From Serilophus lunatus (lineage: Eukaryota > Chordata > Aves > Passeriformes > Eurylaimidae), in contig VXBA01003435.1 in assembly GCA_013399895.1 (NCBI GenBank), forward strand, positions 1,497,457-1,561,456: a stretch of DNA of 64,000 nucleotides, given 5' to 3'. The stretch's first letter is position 1. Each line of letters opens with the position of its first letter. The translations under genes and the position numbers were made by a program. Below, one piece after another: positions 25,356 through 39,255 of the stretch. Under the pieces are notes generated by a model that worked only from the letters and a program-made list of their open reading frames with translations, was not told the DNA's origin and did no database searches.

Positions 25356-26594
25356 GTAAGTTTGCCATTAGAGATAATGTCCAAAATCTGACCAGCAAAG
25401 GAAAAAACTGTGGGAGAAATGAATCTGAGAAGTTATAAGCAACCACACAGGCAACAAGAACAGAAATTTCATGTGCAGCCAACACGTAGTTTTGTCAGAT
25501 TTTGGTGAGAACAATGCTGTCAAATGGAGTATTGGCAGGAGAGTAACCAATTACAGCATTATCCTGCTGGAGCCTGGGCAGTGTATTATAGCTAAGTAAT
25601 AAGTCTTTCACCACATCTCATGGCTTGGAGTAATGCATAGCCAGGGCTGAGCTGCCAGTGCTACAGTGGCTCCAGGCCAGAGGAGGGAAAAAAAGGCTCT
25701 CAGAAAGGGAATAGGCTGTCACATCTGCCGAGATCCCTGCAATTTCATGTGTGTTTCAGCTCGAAGGCTACAATCCTTCCAAGATCTTTTTGCACTAAGA
25801 ATTTTACCTTCATGAATCATTCATGTTTGCCCATACATTTTTTTCCCTGCTGATTTCTCTAAAGAGCTGAGATGACAAGAGCAATTGATCAGTTGATAAA
25901 TCTTTGGTTCTCAATATAACATATCTCACTTATTCATTTACTTCTGGAGTTATTTGTACATAGTCTGAGTCAGTTTTTCTCTATGAAATCAAGAGGCAGG
26001 GAAGATGCAATATGCAAAATGGGTGATACAGAAGGAGAGGAAGAAAATGGGTTCAGTGCAGCTTAATGCAGTAAGGAAAAAAGGAAATGGTGAATGAATT
26101 TTCATTGGTTGAGAGAGAGCACTTAGTGACACCAGCATATCTGAGCTGATCTAGGCTGGACTAGGAGAAAGAATATGCCAGTAAGACTCATAGCATCTTC
26201 TCTCTGTTTTTGAGGTATTGGAATTATAGTATCTGTAGGCTCTGCATCCTCCTTTGCCTTTTTGGATAAACCTGTCGCCCTATTGATTCCAACCTGGTGA
26301 AACTCCAATTGCCTCATTAGGCAATGAAGGTAAGAAGGATTAAATAAAGAAGGATAGAAACTCTTTTTCAGTTGGCTAATAGATTTAATTCACTGGTAAA
26401 TGTTATGGAGAAAAACCTGTGTTCTTATGAGCCTAACATCGTTCCCTAGATTGAAAAAAAGAACTACTTTTGGTCAAAGCTACAACATAAACTTGAAAGG
26501 CATTTTTCAGTTTTCTCCTTGCATTTAGCTGTCAATCAAAATCTGAAATATCATTCTTCATAGTGTGTGGTTTTATGATAACACCTCTCTGCAG

Positions 26595-26670
26595 GTAAAT
26601 GGATTCTCGAACCAGTTCAGATGATCAAGAAGGAAAAGAGAGAAGCATAACTTTCTTCAACAGAGCTAAT
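26595..26670 (+). other. Candidate first coding exon, unidentified
   Basis: A pyrimidine-rich tract ending CACCTCTCTGCAG is followed by four bases and an ATG at 26599. The frame encodes 24 residues beginning MDSRTSSDDQEGKERS, polar and charged, and ends exactly at AAT before GTAAGC, a plausible donor in phase 0. The start, phase and both splice signals are self-consistent, but the exon is short. It could join in frame to 31561-31680. Confidence 0.22.
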
Positions 26671-29600
26671 GTAAGCTTGAGGCTAAAAATATACATATAT
26701 AAAGCAAATGTAGCGTATACCAGATTATTCATGAGATGCTTTAGGATTGATTGCAAGAGGTTATATACTAAAGTAAGGCTGGAACTTCTACCTTGTATCA
26801 TGTCAGTATAGTCAGGTTCACTTTAATTCCATGAATTCTTGTTAAACATGCTTCAGGATTTTTTCTTCCTTCCTATAGTGCCTTCTTTCAAGCAGCATTC
26901 TGATTGCTTTCAGGTGTAATGATGCAAGACCTGATCATAGAGACAGCTAGCTCTGCTGATGTGCTGTGTTGTTATAATGCCACCTGATACCTCGTTCATT
27001 TCATACATTATATAGCATACTACATCAACAAAGCAAAGTGCTCATATAATTTCAACAAAGATGGAATTGGTGGCAAGCATGAATTTAGGATAAAATCTAT
27101 ATATATGTGAGACAGTGCCAAAATGCCCCTTGGCTTTGTCTTTTTTTTAATGAAACTTGTTAGATAATCCATGGCCAAGAGGACCTATTAAAAAAAAAAA
27201 AAAGCTTGTGAATTCAACCATTTTGATCTCAGCATGACAAAATTCTTGGTTTATTTTATATATATACCATCATCAAATTAAGAAAACAAAAAGAGTAAAG
27301 TGTTTCTGGAATGTATTTATTTTATTGTTTTATTAAGCAGCTATCTCTAAGAAATCTGGTGACTAAATGCTGTGTTTTCAGTAGGTATATAAATGACATA
27401 CAAACTGAAGTAACTTCTAAAATGAATTCTAAGGTTTGTCATAAAAGCCATAGGTGCTTGCAGTTAACAGTCTTTCTGACAAGTGAAAACATCTGAGTGC
27501 CCCAGGAGGAAGAGGTTCCCTGAGCATCACCTCTGGAGAGACTAAGTCCCATGCAACAACAACAGCACAAACAAATCACTTCTCTGAACTCGTTCTGTGA
27601 CAGAACATAAAAAAAAGGTAATGAATCAAGCAACCAGGCCCCATACCATTAAGAATATTTAGGTGTTGTCCTCCATTCCTGATGTAGGGATTCTTGAGGA
27701 GATCCCAAGCTGAAATACATCCTGCATCTATTTAGCACGTTTTTACAGTCCCTCTGTAAATGCCCAGGTATCCACTGTGACCACAGCTGGGAGATGTCCC
27801 ATGGCATTTCTGTGAGGTTCCATCACTTAGATCATTCCTATCCTGGACTTCAGTGTTGTGTCTCTGCTTGTCCCTGCCTTGAAGAAAGACTGTATCTGCA
27901 TAAGGGACAGGGGTGGAGCGTGCTCTATTCCTGTGGGTTGATCACTATGGCCATCCCTGGGCCATGCTGCAGTTCTGGTGGATGCCCTGAGCAGCAAAGA
28001 GAGCAGGTGTCCAAGAGAGGTGAGACAGCCTCATAACTGAGGTGTACACCATGTTCCTGCAGGTACACAACACACTCTTCACACACCGTTACTTCTTTTT
28101 TCGCAACAGGTTCTTGGCTCAAATTTTTTATTCATCAGGTCCTGGGTTACTGTTCAAGCTTGTCCAACTATGCCATTTCTTCTGTAAGCATGGTGTAGAT
28201 CACTGGCTGCCTGCTGCTCCCTGTTTGGCATCCTTAGCAGGCTGCTTGTAGAAAGCAGAGACTTGTAGCTGTGTAAAAATGTATGCCATTGGACTCTCAT
28301 CCTCTTTGGAGGTGGACTAGGGGCCAAAGTTTGGGCATCCTTCACAACATCTCTTCCATATACATATATGTGAGTGCTTTGACACAGTCCTTCTGGGACA
28401 GGTAATTTCTGAGATATGTTTGCCTCCTCTGCAAGTGGCACTCTGCAAAGGAGAATTGCTGTTCATGGCCTGATCATGAGCCTTCTCCATTTTTTATCAC
28501 CTTTACCTATCATCACATCTAATTACAGTGCTTCCCCTGCAAGGTCATTGGTGGTCTCCTATGTGACAGTTGTGGTCCAGTTTCCTGAACATGCTTTCCT
28601 AGAGGCACTCCTTCCAGGTGGATGGAAAGTTATTGTCACTGTCGTCTCCAAGGGGCACTCTGGGCAGAGGGCTCCCGAGTGCTGTAACAGGGTAAACAGC
28701 CCTGAGCCTTCCTTTCCCTCATGCTTTCATGCCTGAGTATTCCTGGTGTGTTTGTCAGGTGGCTAGGTAGGATGTTGAGGGAATTCACCTTTCAAATGGT
28801 CACTGCGGGACAGTTATTAATATGGATACAACTTGGAGCTAAACTCCTTCCACTCTGAGTTAAGACCAACCAGCAGACGTAGCTGCTGATCTGCTTGTCC
28901 CTGTGATCATCTTAGTCAGGGCTGCTGAGACTGTGGAAGTTCTTGATATTGCCAACCAGCAGCAGAACAAATGGATCTCTGTCTCTAAAATATATTGGCA
29001 TTTATGTCCATTGTTATGTGAGATCTTCAGAATTTAAGGGTCTTTTCCAGCCAAAATTTTTCCATGTGTGATGGAGAGCGATCTCATCCCAAAACCACTG
29101 GATCCCACAGTTCCAATTTGATATTGCTAATCTTTATGGACTAGTTCAGAAGTTTCTGACAAACTGTGAGTTGGTGGTCTGGTGGAGAATTAACCTGTCT
29201 TTATGTGGACAGATGACGTACTAGTGGTGAAGACTGTCTGTTCACAAAGAACAACTGGCAATTACACCATTCTACAAGGCTAACAAGTATTGTGACAGAG
29301 AGGAGGAAATGTAGGTGTGCAATCAGTTGTGAAAAACCTGTTTAAGATTAGCAATATTACATTGGTGATTTTCAAAGCACGGATAGACTTCCTTAAGAAA
29401 GTGGGGGAACTAATGCAGCTTAATTCCTGTGCCATGTTATCTTCAATAAAGTGCAAGTCTCATCTATTTCTGAATCAAAATCTGCCAGGACAAGGTTTAC
29501 AGAACACTTGCTAGTCAGACTTTGTAATTGCAGTAGAGAAATTCAAAATCTAGCAGATTCAGTGCAGTGGAGGTTTATCAGGTGCAGTGTGGGCCTGGGA

Positions 29601-31560
29601 GGCTACAGCAGGACTGATCTTAGAAAAAGGCTACAATGGGACAAGGGAGAAACATCTCTGAGGAGCAAAGAATGGTTTGAGCTGTGGCAAAAATGCCCTT
29701 GTTTAGTTTCCTTCAGTGTCATACCCAATAAGTATTAAAGCATGGCTACTGTTGAGAGGAGTACTGTTGATGGTACTGTTGTTTCTGTACTTACTGTACA
29801 GAAAGGAAGTGCTGAGCACAATGCAGGGCTGGAAGGGAGTCTGGAAGCTGCTCTTTGTGTGTTTCCAGTACATTCACCTGATGTCCCCAGCTGAGAACTA
29901 ATTTGCATGGAATTTAGCCTTGCAAGGGAAAAATACAGTGAAAAGTAAATTTTGTGAGTTGTTTCTTAGAGAGCACACTTGAGCAGAACTTACTGTGCTC
30001 ATTTGTCAGCTAATTCATTAGGTTTCTCATCATGCTGTCAGAGTGCTTGGCTGTGTTCTGTAATGGCATTTTTTCCTCTGCTGAACAGTGATTTTGCAAT
30101 TGCTGCATCAATTATTACAATGTAAAATATTTGATATACTATTAGATGAAAAGTAAACTTACCTTGTACCAGGAGTTGGATCAGAATGTGATAAATGTAC
30201 TTGATGCTCATTGTGCTTTACAGAGAGAGGCACTCAAGACAACAGATTGTCTAAAATGAAACTACCATCTGGAAATTTTGTCTGAAGCCTGATTACAATG
30301 AGGGTTTAAAGGTCCTCTTAAAAAAAACCAACACCTTCTTTGAAGGAGATTTATCTGTATGGGTAATTTAAAAGCCTAACTAAATTTCAATAAATTCTAA
30401 TAAGGTGGAGGAGTAAATAAACCAATATTTAATTTTTATCTCTTGCATATCTAATGTTCAACAGGATATAAATAGGCTTAAGAAATGCTCCACAGTATAT
30501 CAGATAACTGTGTTTGCATGTAAAGAGCAGCGATCTAGATTATCTGAAGATTTTTACTTGTGATAGGAAAAGACAGGCTTTGTGTATTTTTCAGGGTCTG
30601 TTTTTTTTCTTGAAATAACTCATGCAAATTAGGTTCTTCAGAAATGTAATCATAATCCTCCCTAGAAGCTGTGAGCTTGAAGAAATTTCGTTTAGAAATA
30701 AACAAGGCACAAAGATTCAAGCAATTATGTGATGTGCTGTTACTTAGGAGCCAAGGTCTGTCACATATGTGTGTCTTTTTGTTATAAGATTTTAACAGAA
30801 AAATGTGAGACACTAGCAAACCCTCCAGGTTTTTTTTGGCAGTAATTCTTTAAATGACCCAAGTGGCCAAAATGACACATGGTTCATTCTCTTCTTCATA
30901 TGTTCTGTGAAGCACAGTGCTTTGCTTTGATGGAATCATTGCTTAAGTTTATATATTTGCTTATTTATATTATTATATTATCTGCTATTTATTTTAAAAG
31001 AAGGTAAATTTGAAGTTGTTTTCTCTGAAGTTGAAGCAATAGGGTGAAGTTTGCAGCTAACCCTACTGCCTATGGAAATTCACATCACATTTTCATATGC
31101 CTGAAAAATCTGAGGTCTCTAATAATTTGGAAATAAAATTATTTTGTCCCTGAGGTATAAAATGTGATATTCATCATGGATTTTCTGGCTGGTTTGGGCC
31201 TGTACCATGGGACATCTTTAAAAAAAGCATGACTCCCGTAGATTTGAACTGTACACTGTGGGAAATCCATACTGTATGCAATGGTGTTGTTCCACAGTTC
31301 CTCAGGTTGTTGTGGGCAGGGGCAGGTGCACTTTCTGCTGCTGACCTGACTGCTTTGTGCCAAGGCAGGTCACTCTAGCTTGGAAGAGACCCTATGAAGG
31401 TGTGCAAAAGGGAGGCCAGCTGCTGCTCACCAGGATGGAATGGGGTCTCCCAGGCAACTGGAGATGCTGTCTATGAGAGTTTAGTGACACTGAGAGATGA
31501 GAGAGCATGCCTTAGCAACAGGCTCAATTGGTTGTAATGAATATGTACCTCTAACCACAG

Positions 31561-31680
31561 ATGGCTGTGCAGAAAATTCTTCAGAGCTATTTCATCTACC
31601 TGCTAACGTTGTCCTGCTTCCCCTGGACTCAGAGCCAACCTGCTGGTCCTTATGCAGGAAAGAATACACCTAAGGATGAG
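31561..31680 (+). other. Candidate signal-peptide exon, unidentified
   Basis: The acceptor-like tract TGTACCTCTAACCACAG is followed directly by ATG. Exactly 40 codons are open before GAG and GTAATT, a weaker donor, so both ends are phase 0. The peptide starts MAVQKILQSYFIYLLTLSCF, then PWTQSQPAGPYAGKNTPKDE. This reads like a cleavable signal peptide (possible cut after TQS) and a short polar mature start. If joined to 26595-26670 it would instead be an internal membrane segment. Unspliced, the frame ends four codons later. I do not recognise the protein. Confidence 0.25.
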
Positions 31681-34600
31681 GTAATTTACTGACACTGACA
31701 TGATCAAACGTTTTGAAAGATAGCTAGAGTTGTGTGTGATCTTCATAACAGTGCCGTGCACATCTGTGGCATCTGCACACCTACTGCTAGCACGGATAAG
31801 CTGAATTGCATTCTCAGTAAGCATTATTTTCAATAGCATCAGTAGGCCTCATTAGGCATAGGAGACAGGTCACAGGAAAATACAAATGACAGATTAAATA
31901 GCAAGATGTTCACAGGGCTGCCTTAAAGAAAATCTTTAATATAGATTTCTTCATACTACTATTATCCCCTAGAAGGTAGATAAGACTGATATGAAGTAAG
32001 TGTAGTATGGACACCATCAGGACTGGATGCACCATAGTGCAGATGCTTTAGAAAGAGGGATAACTTAAGAAAAAGGTTTTGAAAGAGATTTTTTTATTCA
32101 GTATTGTGCATAATTTTCAATTATTCTCTGAAAATGGTACTATTCTCTCTTTACTGTATCTAATTATTCTTTTCATCTACCTTATTCTCTTCATCTGCCT
32201 CTGAGCTCTTTACTTTTCTATATGGTCTTTTGGGGGAATAGGGAGTCTAGAACCAGATGCATCATTCTGTCAATTCAGAGAATGGCATTATTATACTTTT
32301 GCTCTTACTTTCCCACATGCTCCTTTTAAAATTGTTTGGTTCTTAACTACTCTCACAGAGAAATCACAGATTTGTATTGCACTGTCCATGATGACTCCCA
32401 AGTCCATTTCCTTAATGTTTACGATTAATTTAGAACCAAGTAGCATGGCTCCTTTCACTGCTCATTAACCTCACATTTATCAATTTTTGAGAAAGCTTAA
32501 CCATTTTACCTGTAATAATTAGATTACATCAACATAAGAGTGAAGAAAATGTATACACCTGTATCATTTAAGGAAAGTTTAAATGAATCCTGTATGAAAT
32601 CAAAATGAAAACCTGATACTTATCATGTGAAAGCCAATTGTTTCTGTTCACCAGTTTTCAGAAAGTCTTTGATTGCCAAATAAATAAAAAAAAAATTGGA
32701 AAAAGAGGGAAAGGGAATTATTGGGTTAACATCAAGAGACTATTTGTATAGCCATCTTGATATAATAGGAAGGGCTGATAAAGAATGACACATTCAGAAT
32801 ATAATGTCTGAATCGAGTACAACTGTTCCTAAAGTAATATTTTTAATTTGTGTCATATTCCCCAATGACTGTTTCTAGTTCCCCAATATCAATGTGCTTT
32901 CAATTTTCAGTTGCTTTTTCCTGGTTCACATTCCAAATTCTTCTCTCCCTTACTATTAAAATTCCTGCACAAGGCAACTTAGTTTCTCATCTTAATACTC
33001 TCTCAGTTCACATCAACATGACCAAAAGGGTACTCCAAATTCACCTCTATCACCAGTCTCTCTCATTGTATAATTCCTACATTGCTATCTTTTCTCTTAT
33101 TATACAAAACTGAACTGTGTTTTGGAGCCTACAAATTTTGTCATGAGATAGCACAAGCTACCGCTTATGCTGTCAATTACACCTCGCCTTTCTGCTCCTG
33201 ACACTCTTCCAGGCATAAGCAAAACAGAATCCGACCTCCAGAAACATTGCCATCAAGCAAAATGGCTGGAAGAAATCAAAGGGGTCATGACGTGATTCCC
33301 AGTTTACTGTTGACTTTCCAGCGGCAGCAATTTGAAAAATTGTCTGTTTAATTGTAAGGAAACATGTGAGGTAGAAGTTGCTGAGATGCTGTAATATCGC
33401 AAAACTATTTTCACTGGGGTACAATGATATATAAAAAGATAGCTAGCTATGTGACATTTCCAAGCTTAATTTTTACCTACTTGATCTGAGTTTGATTTGA
33501 CTGCATTCTTCCGAACTACTTTAGTGTTCTTTAATTTCCTAGGAATATAAGGCAATCATATGAAAACTATGTCATTATTACTTTAGTAGACTTTGCTTTT
33601 AAGATAATAATATAAAAAATAAATAATGAAAATTCTGTGCTGCCAGGGCTAACAAATGCCTTATCAAATTTCAGAAGTGTTACCCACAGAAAGGAAAAAA
33701 AAATTAAATGCTAGTCTAATTTTTAATATAAGTGCAGCAGGAAATGGTGAATATTTTTATTTATTAAAATTTCTTTATATTTGTAAATGTAAAAATGTCC
33801 TATTTTGATCCACATGGTATTCTTGATATATCATCTGTCAGATTCTCCAGTGTTAGAAATTAATTTAGCTCATTGGCTTCAGCAGGCCTGCATTTTTTCA
33901 CCTTAGTTGTGTAACTTACCCAGAGCAAGGACATGAATGTAGAAGGAAGACAAAATACCATTATGATTAGCATTGTACTGATATATCTGTTGAAATTATT
34001 AGCTAAACAGTAGTTGTAAGCCATGGAGGGGAGAACTAGAGCTTTCACAACCACCGTTCTGGAGTTGGTGAAACATCTCTTGGAGTATGTGTGACCAGAC
34101 AAACATCTTCAACTGCCCTGAGTATTTATTTGATCAGATGAGCATTCCCAAAACATTTATAAAGGGTAAGCAACAACGCTTGTAGATCAATTTTCGTATC
34201 TAAAATCAATTAGACAAATTCTCAGCTGAATTTCTGCCTGTCCTTTGGATTAGTTGCTTAGACAAGTTTGTAGGTTTCCAAACTGGATGTGTCAGCATTG
34301 CTAAAATACCCAAGGAAAAGACTACGGCAAACTTTTAAAAGGCAAATCTGGAAACTGTTGTTTTAAGTAAATGCTGGGTTGCCATTGTATCAGCTGTGGC
34401 TGTGGCATGAAGCCCCTGCCTGGGTGTCGCAGGCTTCCTATGTGAGACGTACTGAGCTAGTTTCTGGGAATTTACATATTTTCCCTAGAAATTCTTCAGA
34501 AGTCTCTAGCTTTTGAGATTAACCCTCAAAAGCATGTCACTGAGCAAGAGAGCTTTGAAGGCCAACTAGAAGGCAGTGGAGCTAAATTAGAAGAGAGAAT

Positions 34601-34796
34601 GCTGATGTGGACACGTACTGTCTGCGGAGAAGGTTCAGATGTCTGTATCATATGAGGACTGGAACAGTTTGACAATTGAATGCTTCTGTTTTTAATCAGC
34701 CACTCAGCTCATTATTCTCCTGGAAGGATTAGGAGAAAGTCTTCCCTAGGAAACCTCACAGGTGTTGTTCTCCTAACCCCTTCTTTGTTCACATAG

Positions 34797-34963
34797 GCTT
34801 TCCCTTAAGTGAATACGATAGAGACTGTAAACCTCCCTGCAGGTCTATCCCTAAAGTAAACAAACAAAGAAGAACAATATTGTCAAATAGGCATCTAGGA
34901 ATTGGACAGTTAATACTGGAATTACGTCACAGCCATCTGGCTCTTGATAGAGGAATTGGCTAG
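34797..34963 (+). other. Candidate exon after a strong acceptor, unidentified
   Basis: TCCTAACCCCTTCTTTGTTCACATAG is a strong branch/pyrimidine/AG arrangement ending at 34796. Starting with a split codon, the frame is open for 54 codons (including SEYDRDCKPPCR) to a TAG at 34961. An internal CTGCAG before GTCTAT could serve as a donor. The phase does not match the 31561-31680 candidate. Chance is a serious alternative. Confidence 0.15.
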
Positions 34964-37900
34964 CAGTTCATTTCTGAAAATCCCCAAAGAGTACTGGGTA
35001 TTTATTCCCCACCTGTTATATTTTTATTTGGAGGTACAGGAAAAAAAAGCCTTAGGAAATAATGACAATATTGAAGGAATCTGTCTATCAGAGTATCTCA
35101 AGAAAGTAAACGACGACCGAATACTAAATTCAGATTGAGATGCGTCCTGTTGTATTTGTAATTTTTAAAATGACTGTTTATGAGTTAAGCAAGCCTCTTT
35201 TTATTATATATCACTGATATACTTTTGGGCCTACACTGTCCCCTTCTTCCAGGGAAAGTGGATGAAAATCACTGTAAGACTCTGTCCCTTGAGAGGAGAA
35301 TTCCCAACTTTTCTGTGTGGAGTGCACAGGCATGCAGAGCACTGTCCTCCATTCAGCTTGTCATCTGTCCATTGATGTGACTGGCCTTGGCCACAGGTGC
35401 CCATCAGGCTGGCTCTGAGGTGTGTTGCCTGTGGGCTGACAACTTGCTTCTCTGCTTCTCTCTTGATGGTTTTTGACAAAACATCTGACATTTGATAAAA
35501 ATTCAAACTCGTGCCTCTGTGTCCACCTTTTATGGTCATACATTAACATCACACAATGTCCTTCAGACATTGAGCTTTATTCAGGATTACAGAAATCAAA
35601 ATATTTATCGCTGACTTCACTGGTTTAAGGCTGGGCTCTTTCCTTTGGTTAAAAGCTCTTTAGATGAAATATGGAAGTGATAAGAATTTCAGTGGGTGAT
35701 AATTTCTCTTTCCTCATGTGTGGCATTTTTTCAGTGATACTGCTTTTCTATTTGCTGAACTTGTACGTCACTTAGATTGCTTGAAAACATTGGATTTGAT
35801 GATTTCTTTGCAATATGATGGGGAAAACATATTCAGTCAAGGCCAGCCCCTGAAGAAACCCATTCTTTGCAATGATTCAATTTAATTTCAAACATATCAC
35901 ATCAGTACCTATTGTTAATTTTAGTTTTTTAGCTCTATGGAACCTGATGAGATGAAATTGCATTTTCACTGTAAAATCAGATTTAGCTTTTTGAGTGATG
36001 AACTGTTGAGTGATTGTATTTCGTTATGTATATTGCCAAGAAAAGAACATGCTCTGCCACACAATAATAACTTACATGCAGACAGTTTTGGTTTTGCTTT
36101 TTTGTATATTTTCCTTTTTCTTTTAATATTTGTTTGTGTGTGGGATGTATTTGCATTAGAAAGTGCCAATGACTCTTAAGTTTTAAGCTCCCTTACTTTG
36201 CCAGTGACTTGAATCTACAAAATGGTTGCTAAATTGTAATGGTTTTCCATAACCTTGGATTTTCCAACTCTTTGTAGCTGAAAATTGTTGTTTGTTTAAG
36301 TCCAGTGTGATTAGTTGTCCTTGGAAATATCATCTGAGGCAGTTTGATCATGTAGCAGAATGCCAGGAATCAAAGGGCACAAGAACATCCACTACTGCCA
36401 CCAGGTATAATTCCACATTCTACAGAAGGTATATTATTTTAGGCTTTGATTTGGGAAAATATTCCTAAGAAAGGCGACTCAGATAGATATATCTAGTTAA
36501 AAAACATTTGCCTTAGGAGACATATGAGTTCATGCCTTGCCAGTTGCATAAAAACACGTTTAAATGTGTATATTTTCCAGAATAATGGCCTTAGATTTAT
36601 TCCCATTGAAGTCCAACAACTGAACCAATATTGGATACCCAGACTTGTGAGGCCCAGTAATCCCTTTAATAATTTGAGTCTGTTTACAAACTCCTTGAAA
36701 TATTGCATGACTTAGATTCCTTTAAAACTGCAGAATCCTCAAAGTTTCCAACATAAACTTGCTTTCAGTTGAAAAAATAGGAATTTATCTTTTAAACACA
36801 ATTTAAAATTGAGGCTTTACAGATTTGAATGCAGAAGATAATTTTCCATATGTAAAACTTCTGAAAGCTTGGTAAATCATTTTCTCTATATGGAAATCCA
36901 TATTCTTAATTTTTTAATGTAGTTATGTGAGCCAGAAAATTTATTAATATATGAACAACATGGTTCTTCTGTGATATTACTGCCTTCTTATTTGCAAGAA
37001 TTAAAAAAAAGTTCAATGCAGCTTGGAAGAATTCAGTCTTTTGATTTGCTGGGTAAAAATTAAGTATGGAAAGCTCAGGCAGAGTAGGACTGATCAAACT
37101 AGCAATTCCTTTTTCTGTTCCAACTTGAAATTTTTGTAAAGATTTTCTTCTTTTTTTTTTTAATGTTATAATTGCCAAAAACTCTTTAAAAATTGGACTT
37201 CAGGATTAAAGACTCCTGAGAGAATGAAATCAGCTGCTACAAATTAAGGGCCCTTTGCCTTAGACTAGTCTATTAGCAAATCTGTAAAATACAGTGCTGT
37301 TAAGCAGACTGAGAAATGTACAGCTGGAAATTCTGTTTGAGAACACCATGAAGTCTAGCAGCTATGTGCGCCCTCAAGCCAGCTAGTTTGATTTAATTTA
37401 TTCCTCCTTTCTCTCCTGTAGTTGCAGCTGTGAATCCCTGGACTCTTGTAAAGCACACCGTGCACAGTTATTTATGTCCACAGCAACATACCACAGGCAA
37501 AAGTATAAATTAATAGAATACTTTTATTTAAGCACATCATTGTCATTTTGCACAGCCTGTGTCATCACAAAAGCAGAAAAGTACTTGGAAAACTCGCTGC
37601 CAGATATAACCTGGTTTTTGCACAGTCCAGTTCTTTGCTTCAGCATCTACCCAATCTGTCCCAAGGTCTTGAGATTCCAGCCACCATTCCCATCATACCA
37701 GAAACAAATAGTAGCTTAATTCCATATTATGCCACCCTTTCTGTACATAACTGTTTTGATTTACATGTGGAGACACAGAATCTTCTGTCTCTGCAACCAG
37801 GAATCAACTAAACTCAGGTATGATATAAACATCTATTTTTTTCTCAAGTACTTTAGAGCAACCAGCTGGCTAAGTGGTGGGCTGCCAATTTGTAAGTATT

Positions 37901-39255
37901 GACCAGTTATACAAACCTATGTCATTACATTTAACTAACTTGTTTTGACTTTACCAGATTTCCTATCCTTGTATTAATTGCTGCTGCTCTGCTTTTTATT
38001 CCTCTTAGTTTCTCCTCAGCAGCATTTTCTACACTGCAATGATACTCCTCAGTGCTGGAAAAAAAGCATATATGGATAAACTCATAATTTAAATATTAAA
38101 AAAATAAATAAAATAGATAGACTGTATTTTTATTCATAGAATTGCCATGCTTATTTTCTAGGGATATTATTCAAAAAGGTAAAATTTAATCAGAAAAAGG
38201 AGATAGGTGTCTTATCTGAGTCTGTGTATCCTGTCTAACTTTCACATCTGGACTGTCATTTTGTTCTGTGCAATTGTGATACAGTTCATGCATCACACAA
38301 GTACAAAGTGATGGTGACAGATACAACAGCTACTTGACAACCTGTCCCAGACATTAATTTCCTTCTGCATTAAAAAAAAAACTCATCTGAATATCCTCAG
38401 CACTTGCTCTACCAAATATTAACTTTTAAAATGGTTGTTCCAGAGAAATTCATGCCAATAAATCATGGTCTTTAAAATAGTTTATTATAGAAATAATTTC
38501 ACAAAAGTATTTTCTCTAAGGCTGTCTCCTTTTAACCCTCATTCAAATGGCATTCTTTAATGAATAGCTTTGAGAGAATAAAGTAATTATATTCAGGAGC
38601 GAGGATTCACCATTAGATCAGAAAAACAATTACGAAAAATTAAAATGTAGCCACAAGCAAAATGGATGTCATATTGAACTATAATTTGAGGCACAGAACT
38701 GTATTTTCTAAGAATGGCTAATTGCTATTTTATTTCAGGAAACCAAGGTCTTCTCAAGTCTGTTTTTTCCACAGCAGGAATTTCTCTGCTGTCTGTTTCT
38801 TACTCTGAATAGAAGCATTTTACATATCTGATGTTTTCTGTGTTTGTCGCACCATCTGCATGCAGCTGTGTATGTTTTGCACCATGACTCTTGGTTAGCT
38901 AAGGTCCAGAAACAACATTAACATGGGATTGTTGTGCAAAAAAAGGACCAAATACAGTTGTTATTAAGCAATTACAGGCCTGGATGTCCCAGCCAATTAC
39001 CATAATCACAACTCAGTTCTGCATGTTGTATGCAACCACGCTACCTCAAGCTGTGATCTTGTCAGAGCTCATAAGCAAAGCAGAACGGGGCTAGTGAGGA
39101 AGGAAGATGGATTTACTCTGGAAATAAGGCAGGAAAAATAAGACAAAATGAATTGGTGATTGAGGAGTTGTATGTCATACAGTCAGTATTGCCAGTTTAC
39201 AGAATTTTATACTCAAGCTCCTGGTAGCAGAATTTTTCTTGTCTCTCTTGATTTT

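Larger units (their letters stand above)
23098..39250. other. Long AT-rich intergenic region
   Basis: About 16 kb without a bounded mobile element that I can see. It contains T-rich runs (19 T at 24365-24383), an A run near 27190, and four weak plus-strand exon candidates (25264-25355, 26595-26670, 31561-31680, 34797-34963). ORFs around 27.8-28.7 kb on both strands have mixed composition but no recognised motif. No SLC13A1- or TAS2R-like coding sequence was recognised in this interval. Confidence 0.55.

Noticed and set aside
27925..28736. ORFs on both strands at 27.8-28.7 kb as a decayed transposon gene
   Set aside because: No catalytic motif, terminal repeats or target duplication could be seen.
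37422..37719. Exon after the strong acceptor TTCCTCCTTTCTCTCCTGTAG with a CSCESLDSC start resembling endothelin
   Set aside because: The cysteine spacing does not match endothelin, there is no dibasic processing context, and the rest of the frame is hydrophobic random-looking sequence.
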